Below the pieces are notes generated by a model that was not told where the DNA came from, ran no database searches, and was given only the letters and a program-made list of their open reading frames with translations. Shown here one piece after another: positions 42,417 to 52,100 of a DNA stretch of 64,000 bases; within the stretch, counting starts at the first letter, position 1; each line of letters starts with the position of its first letter. The DNA comes from Chitinophaga oryziterrae (GTDB taxonomy: Bacteria; Bacteroidota; Bacteroidia; Chitinophagales; Chitinophagaceae). The DNA lies in the NCBI RefSeq assembly GCF_009758125.1, contig NZ_WRXO01000008.1, positions 290,379 to 354,378 on the forward strand, read 5' to 3'. The position numbers and the translations under genes were made by a program.

Positions 42417-43487
42417 ATGAATATGTTGAAATCAGTGTTATTTGCAGCGCTATTGTTCTCGTCAGTAATAGCATCAGGGCAGGATTCAAAAGAATTATAC
42501 AATACAGCAACCGGCTTCATTCGTGGGGGAGATTACGCCAATGCCATACTGGTATTGAATCAGGCATTGCAAATGGAACCTGATAACGTAGAATTCCGCA
42601 AGCAACTGGGATTTTCTTATTTCCTGCAAGGCGATATGAACAAAGCAAAAAGCATCATAGAACCCCTTTTGAATAAAAAAGAGGCAGATGCGCAGCTATA
42701 CCAGATTGCCGGAAATATCTACCAGGCACGCCAGGAATTTAAAACGGCCCAGAAATTATACGAAAAAGGACTGAAAAAATTCCCTGAAAGCGGTGAATTG
42801 TATAATGACAACGGACAACTACTCATGTTCCTGAAAGTATACGAAGGCGGGATGGGAAGCTGGCTGAAAGGAATTGAGAAAGATCCCAATTTCCCGGGTA
42901 ACTATTACAATGCCGCCCGCGCCTACTCTTATACAAAGAATGTATTATGGATCATCATCTACGGAGAAATCTTTGTAAACCTGGAAAGCTATACGGACCG
43001 TACGGCTGAAATCAGGAACCTGCTGATAGATGCCTATAAAAAATTATATAACGATCCTTCTATCCTGAGCAAAGCCGTTGAGGCCCAGCAACAGGTGGAT
43101 AAAAAAAGTAAACGCCCCTCTGCCGCAGAATTCCAAAGGGATTACCTGGCCGCTATGGGCAAACAGGTTGGCGTGGTAATGACAGGGATAGATCCTGAAA
43201 CACTGATCATGGTGCGTACCCGCTTCCTGCTCGACTGGTATACATTTTCCGGGGTTAAATACCCATATGCACTATTCGATTTTCAACGTACGATGCTGAA
43301 AGAAGGAATGTTCGAAGCCTATAACCAATGGGTATTCGGACCAGTAGCCAACCAGGCAGCCTTCAAGACATGGACTACCCTTCATAAAACCGATTACGAC
43401 AGCTTTCTGCAATTCCAGCGAAATCACCCACTGAAGATGAGGCCGGATGAATATTATAACGATAATGAGTTCTCGCTGCCAAGATAA
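42417..43487 (+). CDS. Exported tetratricopeptide-repeat protein
   Basis: A 356-residue protein with a signal peptide (LKSVLFAALLFSSVIASGQ). The first 150 residues are TPR-like helical pairs (YNTATGFIRGGDYANAILVL, NQALQMEPDNVEFRKQLGFS, YFLQGDMNKAKSIIEPLLNK, YQARQEFKTAQKLYEKGLKK). The rest has no recognised domain. It is probably periplasmic and used for protein-protein contacts. The next gene starts 27 bp after its stop. Confidence 0.82.
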   Translation: MNMLKSVLFAALLFSSVIASGQDSKELYNTATGFIRGGDYANAILVLNQALQMEPDNVEFRKQLGFSYFLQGDMNKAKSIIEPLLNKKEADAQLYQIAGNIYQARQEFKTAQKLYEKGLKKFPESGELYNDNGQLLMFLKVYEGGMGSWLKGIEKDPNFPGNYYNAARAYSYTKNVLWIIIYGEIFVNLESYTDRTAEIRNLLIDAYKKLYNDPSILSKAVEAQQQVDKKSKRPSAAEFQRDYLAAMGKQVGVVMTGIDPETLIMVRTRFLLDWYTFSGVKYPYALFDFQRTMLKEGMFEAYNQWVFGPVANQAAFKTWTTLHKTDYDSFLQFQRNHPLKMRPDEYYNDNEFSLPR

Positions 43488-43514
43488 GGATTGATCAATT
43501 TACAAATTCCACAT

Positions 43515-45173
43515 ATGCTCACGATCAAACACCAAAACACGATTGATAATGCCGTGAAGGCTAATCATGAACGCGCATTTTATTCTCAGTACCCTGAACA
43601 TCCTAAAGCCTATGGCGAAAATGCGATGGAACAGGGCGCGGAAAAGTACCAGCAGTTGTTAAACAAGCCTTACAAACAACTGTTGCAAACGAATGAAATT
43701 TCATGGGCCGGAGAAGAATTATCTCCTTATTCCATGGAACCCCTCGGCGTTACCTACCCTATTTTTGATGCAAATACCCTGGTAGAAAAAGCGGCAGCCG
43801 CAGCTCCGCAATGGCGCAATACGATCGTATCCGTACGTGCGGATATTTTGGTAGAAACCCTTGAAGCTATTAAAGACCGCTTCTTTGAGATTGCTTACGC
43901 TACCATGCATACCACCGGTCAGAGTTTCATGATGAGTTTCCAGGCATCTGGCCCGCATGCCAATGACAGGGCACTGGAAGCCATTGCCATGGGATATCAT
44001 GAGGGAACCCGTTACCCGGCTACCCTCCTGTGGGAAAAGCCAATGGGCAAAACGTCCCTGGTGCTGAAAAAGGAATTCCGGGCTATCCCTAAAGGGACCG
44101 GCATTGTAATAGGCTGTTCTACTTTTCCGGTATGGAACTCATTACCCGGCATCTTTGCAGACCTGGTTACCGGTAATCCTGTTATCGTAAAACCTCATCC
44201 AAAAGCGATATTACCAATTGCGATTGCTGTAAGTGCTATCCAGCAGGTATTACAGGAAAAAGGATTCAGTCCTAACCTCTGCCAGCTGGCTGCCGATACT
44301 TCCGCAGCGCCTATTTCAAAAACGCTGTGCGAACATCCGGGCGTTCAGCTGATCGACTATACAGGTGGCAGCCAATTTGGCAACTATGTAGAGTCACTGA
44401 CAGGAAAAACTGTCTTTACTGAAAAGGCTGGTGTTAATTCTGTAATAATTGATAGTGTCACTGATATAGATGCTGTGCTACAGAATCTGGCATTCTCAGT
44501 GTCTCTTTACTCCGGACAAATGTGTACCGCGCCACAGAATTTCTTCATTCCACAAACCGGTGTAACCACTACCAGTGGCCATCTGAGCTTTGATGAAGTG
44601 GTACAGAAATTTAAAGATGCGATACTGTCGCTGGTGAATAATCCCAAAATGGGAGCCGGTACACTGGGAGCCCTACAGAATGATACTACCTTACAACGCG
44701 CGCATAATGCTAACAAGCTGGGCGCCAAAGTGATACTGGAAGGACAACCAATAGCCAGCGAAGAATTTACACATCTGAGAGGTTATACACCTACCCTGCT
44801 GGAAGTAAACAGCAGCGATAAGAAGATCTTTGAACAGGAATTATTTGGCCCGGTTTTGTTATTGATCAAAACCAGGGATACAAATGAATCCATTCAACTG
44901 GCCAGGCAGATGGCACAGCAACACGGGGCCATCACCTGTGCAGCATATGCTACCAACCCTGAAGTGAAAGAAAAGATCACTGAGGCGATGAATAGCGTTT
45001 TTACACCTGTATCTTTTAACTTTACCGGGTTCATTTGGGTAAACCAACACGCTGCTTTTTCAGATTTTCATGTGACGGGAGGCAATCCTGCGGGGAATGC
45101 AAGTTTCACCAATCCTGAATTTATCCTGAGGAGGTTTGTATGGGTTGGCAACCGGGAAGTGACCGGCAGCTGA
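43515..45173 (+). CDS. paaN: Aldehyde dehydrogenase of the phenylacetic acid degradation PaaN type
   Basis: A 552-residue aldehyde dehydrogenase-superfamily protein of the PaaN type, which is found with the phenylacetyl-CoA pathway. It has KEFRAIPKGTGIVIGCSTFP (cofactor region), GNPVIVKPHPKAILPIAIAV, the glutamate region VFTEKAGVNSVIIDS and the catalytic Cys in SLYSGQMCTAPQNFFIP. The start at 43515 (MLTIKHQNTIDNAVKANHER) gives the usual PaaN N-terminus; the frame is open to 43491. No other paa gene is in the window, so its role here is open. Confidence 0.82.
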   Translation: MLTIKHQNTIDNAVKANHERAFYSQYPEHPKAYGENAMEQGAEKYQQLLNKPYKQLLQTNEISWAGEELSPYSMEPLGVTYPIFDANTLVEKAAAAAPQWRNTIVSVRADILVETLEAIKDRFFEIAYATMHTTGQSFMMSFQASGPHANDRALEAIAMGYHEGTRYPATLLWEKPMGKTSLVLKKEFRAIPKGTGIVIGCSTFPVWNSLPGIFADLVTGNPVIVKPHPKAILPIAIAVSAIQQVLQEKGFSPNLCQLAADTSAAPISKTLCEHPGVQLIDYTGGSQFGNYVESLTGKTVFTEKAGVNSVIIDSVTDIDAVLQNLAFSVSLYSGQMCTAPQNFFIPQTGVTTTSGHLSFDEVVQKFKDAILSLVNNPKMGAGTLGALQNDTTLQRAHNANKLGAKVILEGQPIASEEFTHLRGYTPTLLEVNSSDKKIFEQELFGPVLLLIKTRDTNESIQLARQMAQQHGAITCAAYATNPEVKEKITEAMNSVFTPVSFNFTGFIWVNQHAAFSDFHVTGGNPAGNASFTNPEFILRRFVWVGNREVTGS

Positions 45174-45182
45174 TAGAATAAT

Positions 45183-45851
45183 ATGTTTATGAAATATATA
45201 CTACCTCTTATTTTTCTTGCTTTACTGACGGCCTGCGAGCAGGCGCCGAAAGCAGATAAGGCGACAACAACCGAGGCTCAGTCCGTAAAGGAAGGAGAAG
45301 GCAGTGCGTATCGTCTGGACACGACCATCAGTGAATTGCAATGGATAGGGACCAAACCTACCGGCAAACACACCGGCCGTTTCCTGATACACAAGGGAAA
45401 GCTCTACGTAAAAGATACAGCCATTACAGGTGGTAGTATAGAGATCAATATGGGTTCACTGAAAGATATGGATCTGTCTTACACTGACACTTCCCTGCAA
45501 CGTAAGCTGGAAACAGAACTGAAAGGCCCTCTGTTCTTTGACGTCGAAAAATATCCTATTGCCCGGTTCGAGATTACCGGCGCCCGTGATTTTCGCCCGT
45601 CTGTAGGGAATGATGTAATGATGAAAGATGCAAACTATATGATTCAGGGTAATCTGACCATCAAGAACATTACCAAGAACATCTCTTTTCCGGCCTGTAT
45701 CAAGATACGCGATGGGATATTAACTGCGGATGCCGTCTTTAATATAGACCGCACCCTCTGGGGAATGACCTACCGGGCAGATAAGTCCATGCAGGATAAG
45801 CTGATCAACTCCCAGGTGAACATACAACTGAAGATAAAAGCTTCAAAGTAG
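45183..45851 (+). CDS. YceI family lipoprotein
   Basis: YceI proteins are lipocalin-like periplasmic proteins that bind isoprenoid-type lipids. The 222-residue product has a lipoprotein signal (YILPLIFLALLTACEQAP, Cys about 18). The YceI barrel follows: YRLDTTISELQWIGTKPTGK, then HTGRFLIHKGKLYV, ELKGPLFFDVEKYPIARFEI, YMIQGNLTIKNITKNISFPA and FNIDRTLWGMTYRAD. It begins nine bases after paaN and is probably cotranscribed. Confidence 0.92.
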   Translation: MFMKYILPLIFLALLTACEQAPKADKATTTEAQSVKEGEGSAYRLDTTISELQWIGTKPTGKHTGRFLIHKGKLYVKDTAITGGSIEINMGSLKDMDLSYTDTSLQRKLETELKGPLFFDVEKYPIARFEITGARDFRPSVGNDVMMKDANYMIQGNLTIKNITKNISFPACIKIRDGILTADAVFNIDRTLWGMTYRADKSMQDKLINSQVNIQLKIKASK

Positions 45852-45868
45852 TGATAGCTTTAAAAGCA

Positions 45869-45900
45869 GACTCCGTCGCCGGGCAACCAGCGACGGAGTC
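45869..45900. terminator. Hairpin between convergent YceI and HxlR genes
   Basis: GACTCCGTCGC (45869-45879) pairs with GCGACGGAGTC (45890-45900) across a ten-base loop. T-rich sequence is weak on the plus side (GTTATTT) and on the minus side (TTTTAAAG). Confidence 0.7.
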
Positions 45901-45915
45901 GTTATTTCAGATAGC

Positions 45916-46284
45916 TTATACCGCAACAGCCTTGTCCTCGTATATCAGACTTGAAAACTCACACAACTGCTCCAGCAATTTGCATAACTCTACTCCATGT
46001 TCCGTTAACGCATATGTTACCTTAGGTGGCATTCCCTGGTATTGATGCCTGCTGATAAGACCATTCTTTTCCAGCGTTTTAAGGCGATCTGACAGGATAT
46101 GGTCCGTTATGTAGGTAAGCTCTTCCCTGATAGCAGAGAATCTATTCTTACCCTCTTCAATGCAAAATAAAACGTCTGTCGTCCAACGGCGACTCATAGA
46201 GAATAAGAGTTCGTTCAAAGGGCATTTATTCTCTAAAAATGATTGATTCTGATAATTTGACGAGTTCGTCTTTCTTTCCGGCAT
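45916..46284 (-). CDS. HxlR family winged-helix transcriptional regulator
   Basis: A 122-residue regulator with the HxlR pattern: the N-terminal cysteine in ENKCPLNELLFSMSRRW, the recognition region FSAIREELTYITDHILSDRL, KTLEKNGLISRHQYQGMPPK and VTYALTEHGVELCKLLEQL. HxlR proteins often sense electrophiles through that Cys. It is transcribed away from the divergent esterase gene, which is a possible target. Confidence 0.92.
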   Translation of the reverse strand: MPERKTNSSNYQNQSFLENKCPLNELLFSMSRRWTTDVLFCIEEGKNRFSAIREELTYITDHILSDRLKTLEKNGLISRHQYQGMPPKVTYALTEHGVELCKLLEQLCEFSSLIYEDKAVAV

Positions 46285-46466
46285 AATCTTCCTTGTTCAA
46301 ATAGTTTACGAAATTATGGGTTTTCTATAAGGCCAGCTATTGAAAAGGTAAGGCTATTGTCTAAAATAACCAACAGTAATTGATGGATGGACAGACCTCC
46401 AAAAAGCAGCTTCATTTTTAAAGCCGGATGATACACGGTTCATTCATATCTTTATGCATAAGGAAT

Positions 46467-47594
46467 ATGCCTGCTTATATGATCCGTTTAGTATTAATTA
46501 TCATTCTCTTATCAATTTCCCTGCTGGCGATATTCAAAGCGCCTACCTATCACCTCTGGTTGCTGGCTATTGGGGTTGCTGAATTTGCCTGGATATTTAC
46601 AGCCGTTACACTGGTATTATTACTGAGTGGTTTCTTTGGTGGAAAGTATCAACTGGCAGGTACTATCTTAGGTATTATTGCACTGATCATTTTCCTGACC
46701 CCTATCTTACGGGCATGGTCAGAAGGCCGGCAACTGGCTGCTGCTGTTGATGATACATTCGGGAATGATCCATCCCCTAAACCCTTAGCGCCTTTTAGCC
46801 TGATGACCATGATTACAGGTAATCGTCTGAAAGAAGTGCCCTGTAAAACATTTAACTACCATTCTTCATTACACCTGGATTATTACCCTTCACGATCCGA
46901 AGGATTACGTCCTTGTATAATAGTGATTCATGGCGGTTCATGGAGCAGCGGCGACAGCAAACAATTACCTGAGCTGAATACCTGCCTGGCCAACACAGGT
47001 TATCACGTAGCGGCCATTAATTACAGGCTGGCGCCTGCATTCCAGTCCCCGCTTCCTGTAGAAGATGTCTATGCTGCCATGGAGTACCTCAAAGTACATG
47101 CTACCGAATTAAAGATAGATCCTGCCAACTTTGTATTACTGGGACGTTCTGCAGGTGCACAGATAGCTTTACTGGCTGCTTACCGGCAACCTGTTCCGGG
47201 ATTAAAAGGCGTGATAGATTTTTATGGCCCTGCGGATATGATATGGGGATATTCCCTTCCTGCCAATCCCTGGGTAATGGATTCACGTAAGGTGCTGGAG
47301 AATTACCTGGGCGGCTCTTATACGGCCGTCCCTAAAAATTACGAGGCCAGTTCTCCGATTGAATTCGTCAACAAAAACACAGTTCCTACACTTATTATAC
47401 ATGGAGAACGTGATGTACTGGTAGCACATGAACATAGTACGCGGCTAACTAAAAAACTCACCGCTAATGGTATCAAGCATTTCTTCCTTTCACTACCCTG
47501 GGCTACGCATGGTTTTGATTATAACCTGAATGGGCCCGGCGGCCAACTGTCCACCTACACCGTAAAAAGATTCTTACACTACGTAACACAGTAA
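46467..47594 (+). CDS. Membrane-anchored alpha/beta hydrolase (esterase/lipase)
   Basis: About 375 residues from the start used here. The first 95 residues contain three hydrophobic segments (MIRLVLIIILLSISLLAIF, WLLAIGVAEFAWIFTAVTLV, LAGTILGIIALIIFLTPIL). The rest is an esterase of the hormone-sensitive-lipase type: oxyanion motif IVIHGGSWSSGDSK, nucleophile Ser in LLGRSAGAQIALLAAYR, Asp in LIIHGERDVLVAHEHS and His in LPWATHGFDYN. The frame is open to an ATG at 46428; 46467 or 46479 places the start just before the first membrane segment. The substrate is unknown. Confidence 0.85.
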   Translation: MPAYMIRLVLIIILLSISLLAIFKAPTYHLWLLAIGVAEFAWIFTAVTLVLLLSGFFGGKYQLAGTILGIIALIIFLTPILRAWSEGRQLAAAVDDTFGNDPSPKPLAPFSLMTMITGNRLKEVPCKTFNYHSSLHLDYYPSRSEGLRPCIIVIHGGSWSSGDSKQLPELNTCLANTGYHVAAINYRLAPAFQSPLPVEDVYAAMEYLKVHATELKIDPANFVLLGRSAGAQIALLAAYRQPVPGLKGVIDFYGPADMIWGYSLPANPWVMDSRKVLENYLGGSYTAVPKNYEASSPIEFVNKNTVPTLIIHGERDVLVAHEHSTRLTKKLTANGIKHFFLSLPWATHGFDYNLNGPGGQLSTYTVKRFLHYVTQ

Positions 47595-47610
47595 ACCGCG
47601 ATAATCATAC

Positions 47611-47635
47611 AACAGGCTCCACAATGGAGCCTGTT
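47611..47635. terminator. Bidirectional terminator
   Basis: AACAGGCTCCA (47611-47621) pairs with TGGAGCCTGTT (47625-47635) with a three-base loop; CTTTTATTTT follows. It separates the convergent esterase and cupin genes. Confidence 0.85.
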
Positions 47636-47638
47636 CTT

Positions 47639-47995
47639 TTATTTTGCAATGAAGTTAATCGAAGCTTCGTCTTTGAAAGCTACATACACCCTGTTCCAGG
47701 GCTGATCATCTATCAGTTTCCACTTATGCCCTGTTCCTGTAGTATCCAACGCTATCAGTATGTCTCCCGGTCTTAAAGTAAATGTCTCCCCCAGGAAGGT
47801 TTCGAACAACAAGGTCCCGGATAGGGTAATGACATATTGGGTAGCAGGCGCCGGATGCCAGTCGTACGACGAATGTGGTGCCGTTTCATTAAACATCACT
47901 GACTCCGTCTCTCTCAACTCCTTGTTGGCAACGGTCCCTTCTATTACATGCGAATGACCATCTTCTCCTGTAAATAATTTATACGCCCTGATCAT
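47639..47995 (-). CDS. Cupin domain protein
   Basis: A 118-residue single-domain cupin. The beta-barrel motifs are recognisable (APHSSYDWHPAPATQYVITL, then LGETFTLRPGDILIALDTTG), but the first metal-binding motif is weak, with one His (WHPAP), so metal use is uncertain. Possible roles are sugar or small-acid binding. It starts three bases after the glycosyltransferase stop and is probably cotranscribed with it. Confidence 0.82.
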   Translation of the reverse strand: MIRAYKLFTGEDGHSHVIEGTVANKELRETESVMFNETAPHSSYDWHPAPATQYVITLSGTLLFETFLGETFTLRPGDILIALDTTGTGHKWKLIDDQPWNRVYVAFKDEASINFIAK

Positions 47996-47998
47996 AAT

Positions 47999-48970
47999 CT
48001 ATTTAAACATTTTTCTAAAGGTTTCTGCTATTCTTACATGGAAAGGTTTGGCACGGGTGAAAGCCTTTTCCGCTAACCTGCATTCTTCCCTTATCTCGTC
48101 TGTAATATGTTTATCCAGTTTTATAAAACGGCCGATACGCCTGATAAAACGTACCCGTTTTCTTCTGGCATGTACCAGCAGGTGCAATTCGTTTTCTTCA
48201 ATCAATCCGTTCATCTCTTTACGCAACATATCAGAAACGGGATCAATCCCCTCCATTATCCTGTTGATCTTCTGAATGTATTCAAATCCTACCTGCTGCC
48301 CCTGATGCAGACGGTATTTAATTAACGGTTCATCTATAAATCCTAATGCATGATAATGTGCTGCAACAACAGCAATCCAGCCGTCATGCCATAGCTTATG
48401 CATTAAACGGAAAGGAAGTATTTTATCCAGGAAGTCTTTTTTTATGGCAACAGTAGCCCCTGTAACTATCTTACCGTATTTAAGCAGGTAACGTAATAGA
48501 TTATCTTTATCTGCGGCGTACTGTACGATCTCCTTTGTAAAAACATTCACATCCCATAATGAAGAGGATAAAGGCAGGTCATTATCATCTATGAAACTCG
48601 CATTCGTAAAGACTACTTTATCTTCCTCATGATGATTAAAATGCGCGATTACTTTTTCTACTTTCTGAGGATACCAGCTATCATCCTGATCACTGACGAA
48701 AATGATATCTCCTTTGCACAGGTATAATGCCTTTTCAAAGTTCTTTCTGGCTCCTATGTTCTTTTCGTTTCTGACGATATTGAATATGCCGGGATATTTT
48801 GCAGCGTAGGCGCTGAGAAGGGCAATGGTATTGTCTGTAGAAACATCATCTACAACAACTATTTCATTTACAGGGACAGTCTGATTAAAGATACTATCCA
48901 GTTGTTCGTGCAGGTATTTCTCACCGTTGTACGTACATAATGCAACAGATATTGTATATATTTTTTCCAC
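47999..48970 (-). CDS. Family 2 glycosyltransferase
   Basis: A 323-residue GT-A fold glycosyltransferase. The nucleotide-sugar site is seen in SVALCTYNGEKYLHEQLDSI, then NEIVVVDDVSTDNTIALL; the metal-binding DxD region is IIFVSDQDDSWYPQKVEKVI, and a later conserved Trp/His block is KLWHDGWIAVVAAHYHALGF. It resembles rhamnosyltransferase-type enzymes of cell-surface polysaccharide synthesis. There are no other polysaccharide genes near it. It is downstream of jetC on the same strand after about 155 bp. Confidence 0.88.
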   Translation of the reverse strand: MEKIYTISVALCTYNGEKYLHEQLDSIFNQTVPVNEIVVVDDVSTDNTIALLSAYAAKYPGIFNIVRNEKNIGARKNFEKALYLCKGDIIFVSDQDDSWYPQKVEKVIAHFNHHEEDKVVFTNASFIDDNDLPLSSSLWDVNVFTKEIVQYAADKDNLLRYLLKYGKIVTGATVAIKKDFLDKILPFRLMHKLWHDGWIAVVAAHYHALGFIDEPLIKYRLHQGQQVGFEYIQKINRIMEGIDPVSDMLRKEMNGLIEENELHLLVHARRKRVRFIRRIGRFIKLDKHITDEIREECRLAEKAFTRAKPFHVRIAETFRKMFK

Positions 48971-48996
48971 GCCCTAAGATAATATTTTTAACGGTT

Positions 48997-49137
48997 TCAG
49001 CGCATTTTTAAGAGTTCGGGTGAGAAGCGGTAAGCATCTCCGGGCCATCGGGCTGATAAATAATTCCTGTCCCTGACTGTAAATCCTTTTTCTATATCAT
49101 TGATACGGTCCCTGAAAAGAGGTTTCCTACACTTCTA
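48997..49137 (-). pseudogene. Possible gene remnant: start-less 46-codon frame after jetC
   Basis: In the gap between jetC and the glycosyltransferase gene, one minus-strand frame is open from the TAG at 49138-49140 to the TGA at 48997-48999. It reads KCRKPLFRDRINDIEKGFTV, then RDRNYLSARWPGDAYRFSPE and LLKMR. It has no plausible start codon. The composition looks protein-like, and the YLSARWPGD part recalls the end of some HEPN domains, but a chance open frame of this length is not rare. Confidence 0.3.
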
Positions 49138-52100
49138 CTTCATTCCCCTTTATCTTCGCCTGTAATTCTTTTACGGTCATATTGTACAATACGCTGTGGC
49201 GATTCTGAACACGCTGAACAAGATGTACATGTGCTATAAAATTCTGCACAATAGCAATCTTATCACTGGGAGTAACCACCAGTAACTGTAAATGCAACTG
49301 TTTACAAAGCTCCATCAGATAAGTTGCTTTTTCTTCATCCTGATTACTGAAGCTTTCATCTACGGCAATAAAGCGAAGGCTTTTACTGTTCTTCCCTTCT
49401 CTTGTTATTCCGAACTGGTAGGCAATAGCGCTACACAATATGGTATATGTTAACTGAGCCTTTTCCCCTCCGGAAAGCTGCCCCATCTGACGGTAAGTCT
49501 TTTTAATCTCGTTTGTCTGCCTGAAGCACTCATCTGCCCAGAATTCCGACCAGTTCCTTGCATCCATCACACGATTACGATAAGCTTCACTTTCATCTAA
49601 TGCACTGATCAGTGGTTGCACTTTCTCCCTGAAATGCGATGCTTTTTCTTCAAAGCTGCTTTGTTGCCAGTTCGCGGCCTGTGGTAAAGCTTCCAGCAAA
49701 CGTCCGCGGAATTCTTTTATTTCAGTACCAGTGGATACAGGCCTTCTGCCCAATTGTATATAAGTATCAGGAAGCCTGTTAAAATTAATTCCTATTAAAG
49801 ATTCATTCAGTTTCCGGATCGTATTACTGATATCTCTCTCCCACTTTTCCATCTCTTCATTCAATCCACCTATCTTATAAGTGATGGTAACATTGATAAA
49901 GCTTTCAAAGTCCTTTTTAAATTTAGGCAGATTATCTTCTGTCAATTTACCCATCCATTCAATATACTCTTCAGCGAATGCAGCATCATCAGAGAATCCT
50001 TTTACGTCTGAAATCCAGTCGGGGAATTTCTGTAATAATTCAGCAGATGGATTTTTTACGCGGTTGATACTCCTGCCCAATTGAACTTCTTCTCTGTGAC
50101 TGGCATCATCAGCCTTTTTGAAATTGGCTTCTTTGGTTTCCCGTAATGAGTTGTAAACGGTAGTAATATTCTCCAGCGTTACTTCACTCAGGATATTACT
50201 ATGTTGTTGCTGGAACTGTAACAGTTCATCCTTATCTTCTTCAGTGATATGTTGCAGTATAGGCAGCAATTGTTTTATCTCACTCTCCATCAGGGAGATC
50301 TCGTGCTGATCCAGCGCCTCTTTCCGGATTAATCCATCCTGGTAATGCTGGTTATCCAGTTTCTGTCTTTCTATATCCAGTAACTCAACCTTCAGCGCAT
50401 CCAGTTCTTTGTTCTCTTCACGCAGGGATGCGATCTGCTCCTCTGTTTTGCGAACACTTTTATTGATCTTAACAAGATTGATCTCATCGTATCCTTTATG
50501 TTCCTTTATTCTGCTGGCAGCACTAAACTGCTTTTGTAAACGATTAGATCTGTTCTTACAGGTCTGCAAAACCTCATTAGAAGAAGAGATGATATCGTTC
50601 AGTTTATTCCTCCTTGTGATCAGTGCTTCTTTTTTCTTTTCGTTATTCCAACCCATCACATAACCGGAAGCACCACCTTTACCGGGGCGGTCATCTTTTT
50701 CATGTCTTTCCCGGCTCTTGATCAACCCTTCCATGGTAATAGCCATATCATACCGTTGTAAAGATTTCTCATCTTTTACACAGATATAATTATATCGTTG
50801 AATGATTTGCTGTTGTACCCATTTGCTCAATTTATGTTCCGGATGAAATTCCAGTTTATGATAAACGGTATCATCATCAGGATATAAATCCAGTGCCGCA
50901 TCTTTAATATGATGATACACCAGGCGTGAGCGCATATTGTTATTATTTACGTATGCAGTTACCTTTTTATAATGTTTATCCGGAATCAGTAATCTAAGAG
51001 AAAATGAATGCAGCAATTTTTCAATTGCAGGCTGCCAGTCGGTCTCGCTCATTCTTACCTGTGCCAGTTCACCTGCAAAAGGTATGTCGTTTGGATCTAT
51101 CTTAAGATCGTTACACATTTCCTTACGCACCTGTATAAGATGAGAAGGAATATTGTTTTTAGACTGATGCAGTAATTCGATTTCCTTTTCTAATCCAGAC
51201 TTCTCTTTCTCTGCATCATCTTTTTCTCTTTTAGCACTGTACTCATCTTCCTCATTTAAACGATGTTCGTTCTCGAGTTTTAATACAGACCTGCCTACTT
51301 CTTTTAGTATGCGCTGGTAGGTAGCTTCATCCGGGATGTCTTCTTCTTTCAGATTCAGATCATTACACCATTCCAGCAATTGCCTGAGGTTCTCATCTGC
51401 CTGCAGCTTTTTCTTCCTTAACTCCTGTATCTCATTTTCCAGTTGCTGTAAACGTTGTCCCGCTTTATTCTGATCTAATAAATTTCTTGTAACCCTTTCC
51501 TTTTCCTGTAACTCACTTTGCAATAATTTTGCTTCCTCTATTTTCTTTAATAGTAAACTGACCTGTTGACGACGCTCCTCTAAAGTCTGGGAAAGCAATT
51601 GGTGTTTGGTGAATTTGTTCCATATAGCGGAAATGTCCAACTCCTGTTGCAGTTGCTTTTTCTCTATTTTCAGTTTGGAGAAATTCTTGTAATGTTCAGC
51701 TAAAGGTTCGAGCAACAATATCTGCTGTTCTGCTTTTTCTATGTTCCGCTGTGCATCCAGTAAGGTTGTTAAATGCTTCTTTAACTCCTGAAACTGCTCT
51801 TCCATATTGCGGGGTTCCAGCATATGCATCCGGATAAAATCATCCAGGTTGCCTAATACTTTAATACCTACCGTCTGGTTAAACAACTGCAATGCCTGAA
51901 TACTTTGCATCCCCAATGCATCTACCATACGCAGGGCGTATTTACTGGCAGAGTCGAACCATTCTACCATTTTACGGTTACCCTTATTGTAGCTCTGGTC
52001 TAAACGACGTTTCCAGTTTCCGCCGAGATCGAATGGTTTAAAGTCATCTTCAATGTGCAGGGACTTATGCGCAATACCAAACACCTTCTTCATGTCCCCG

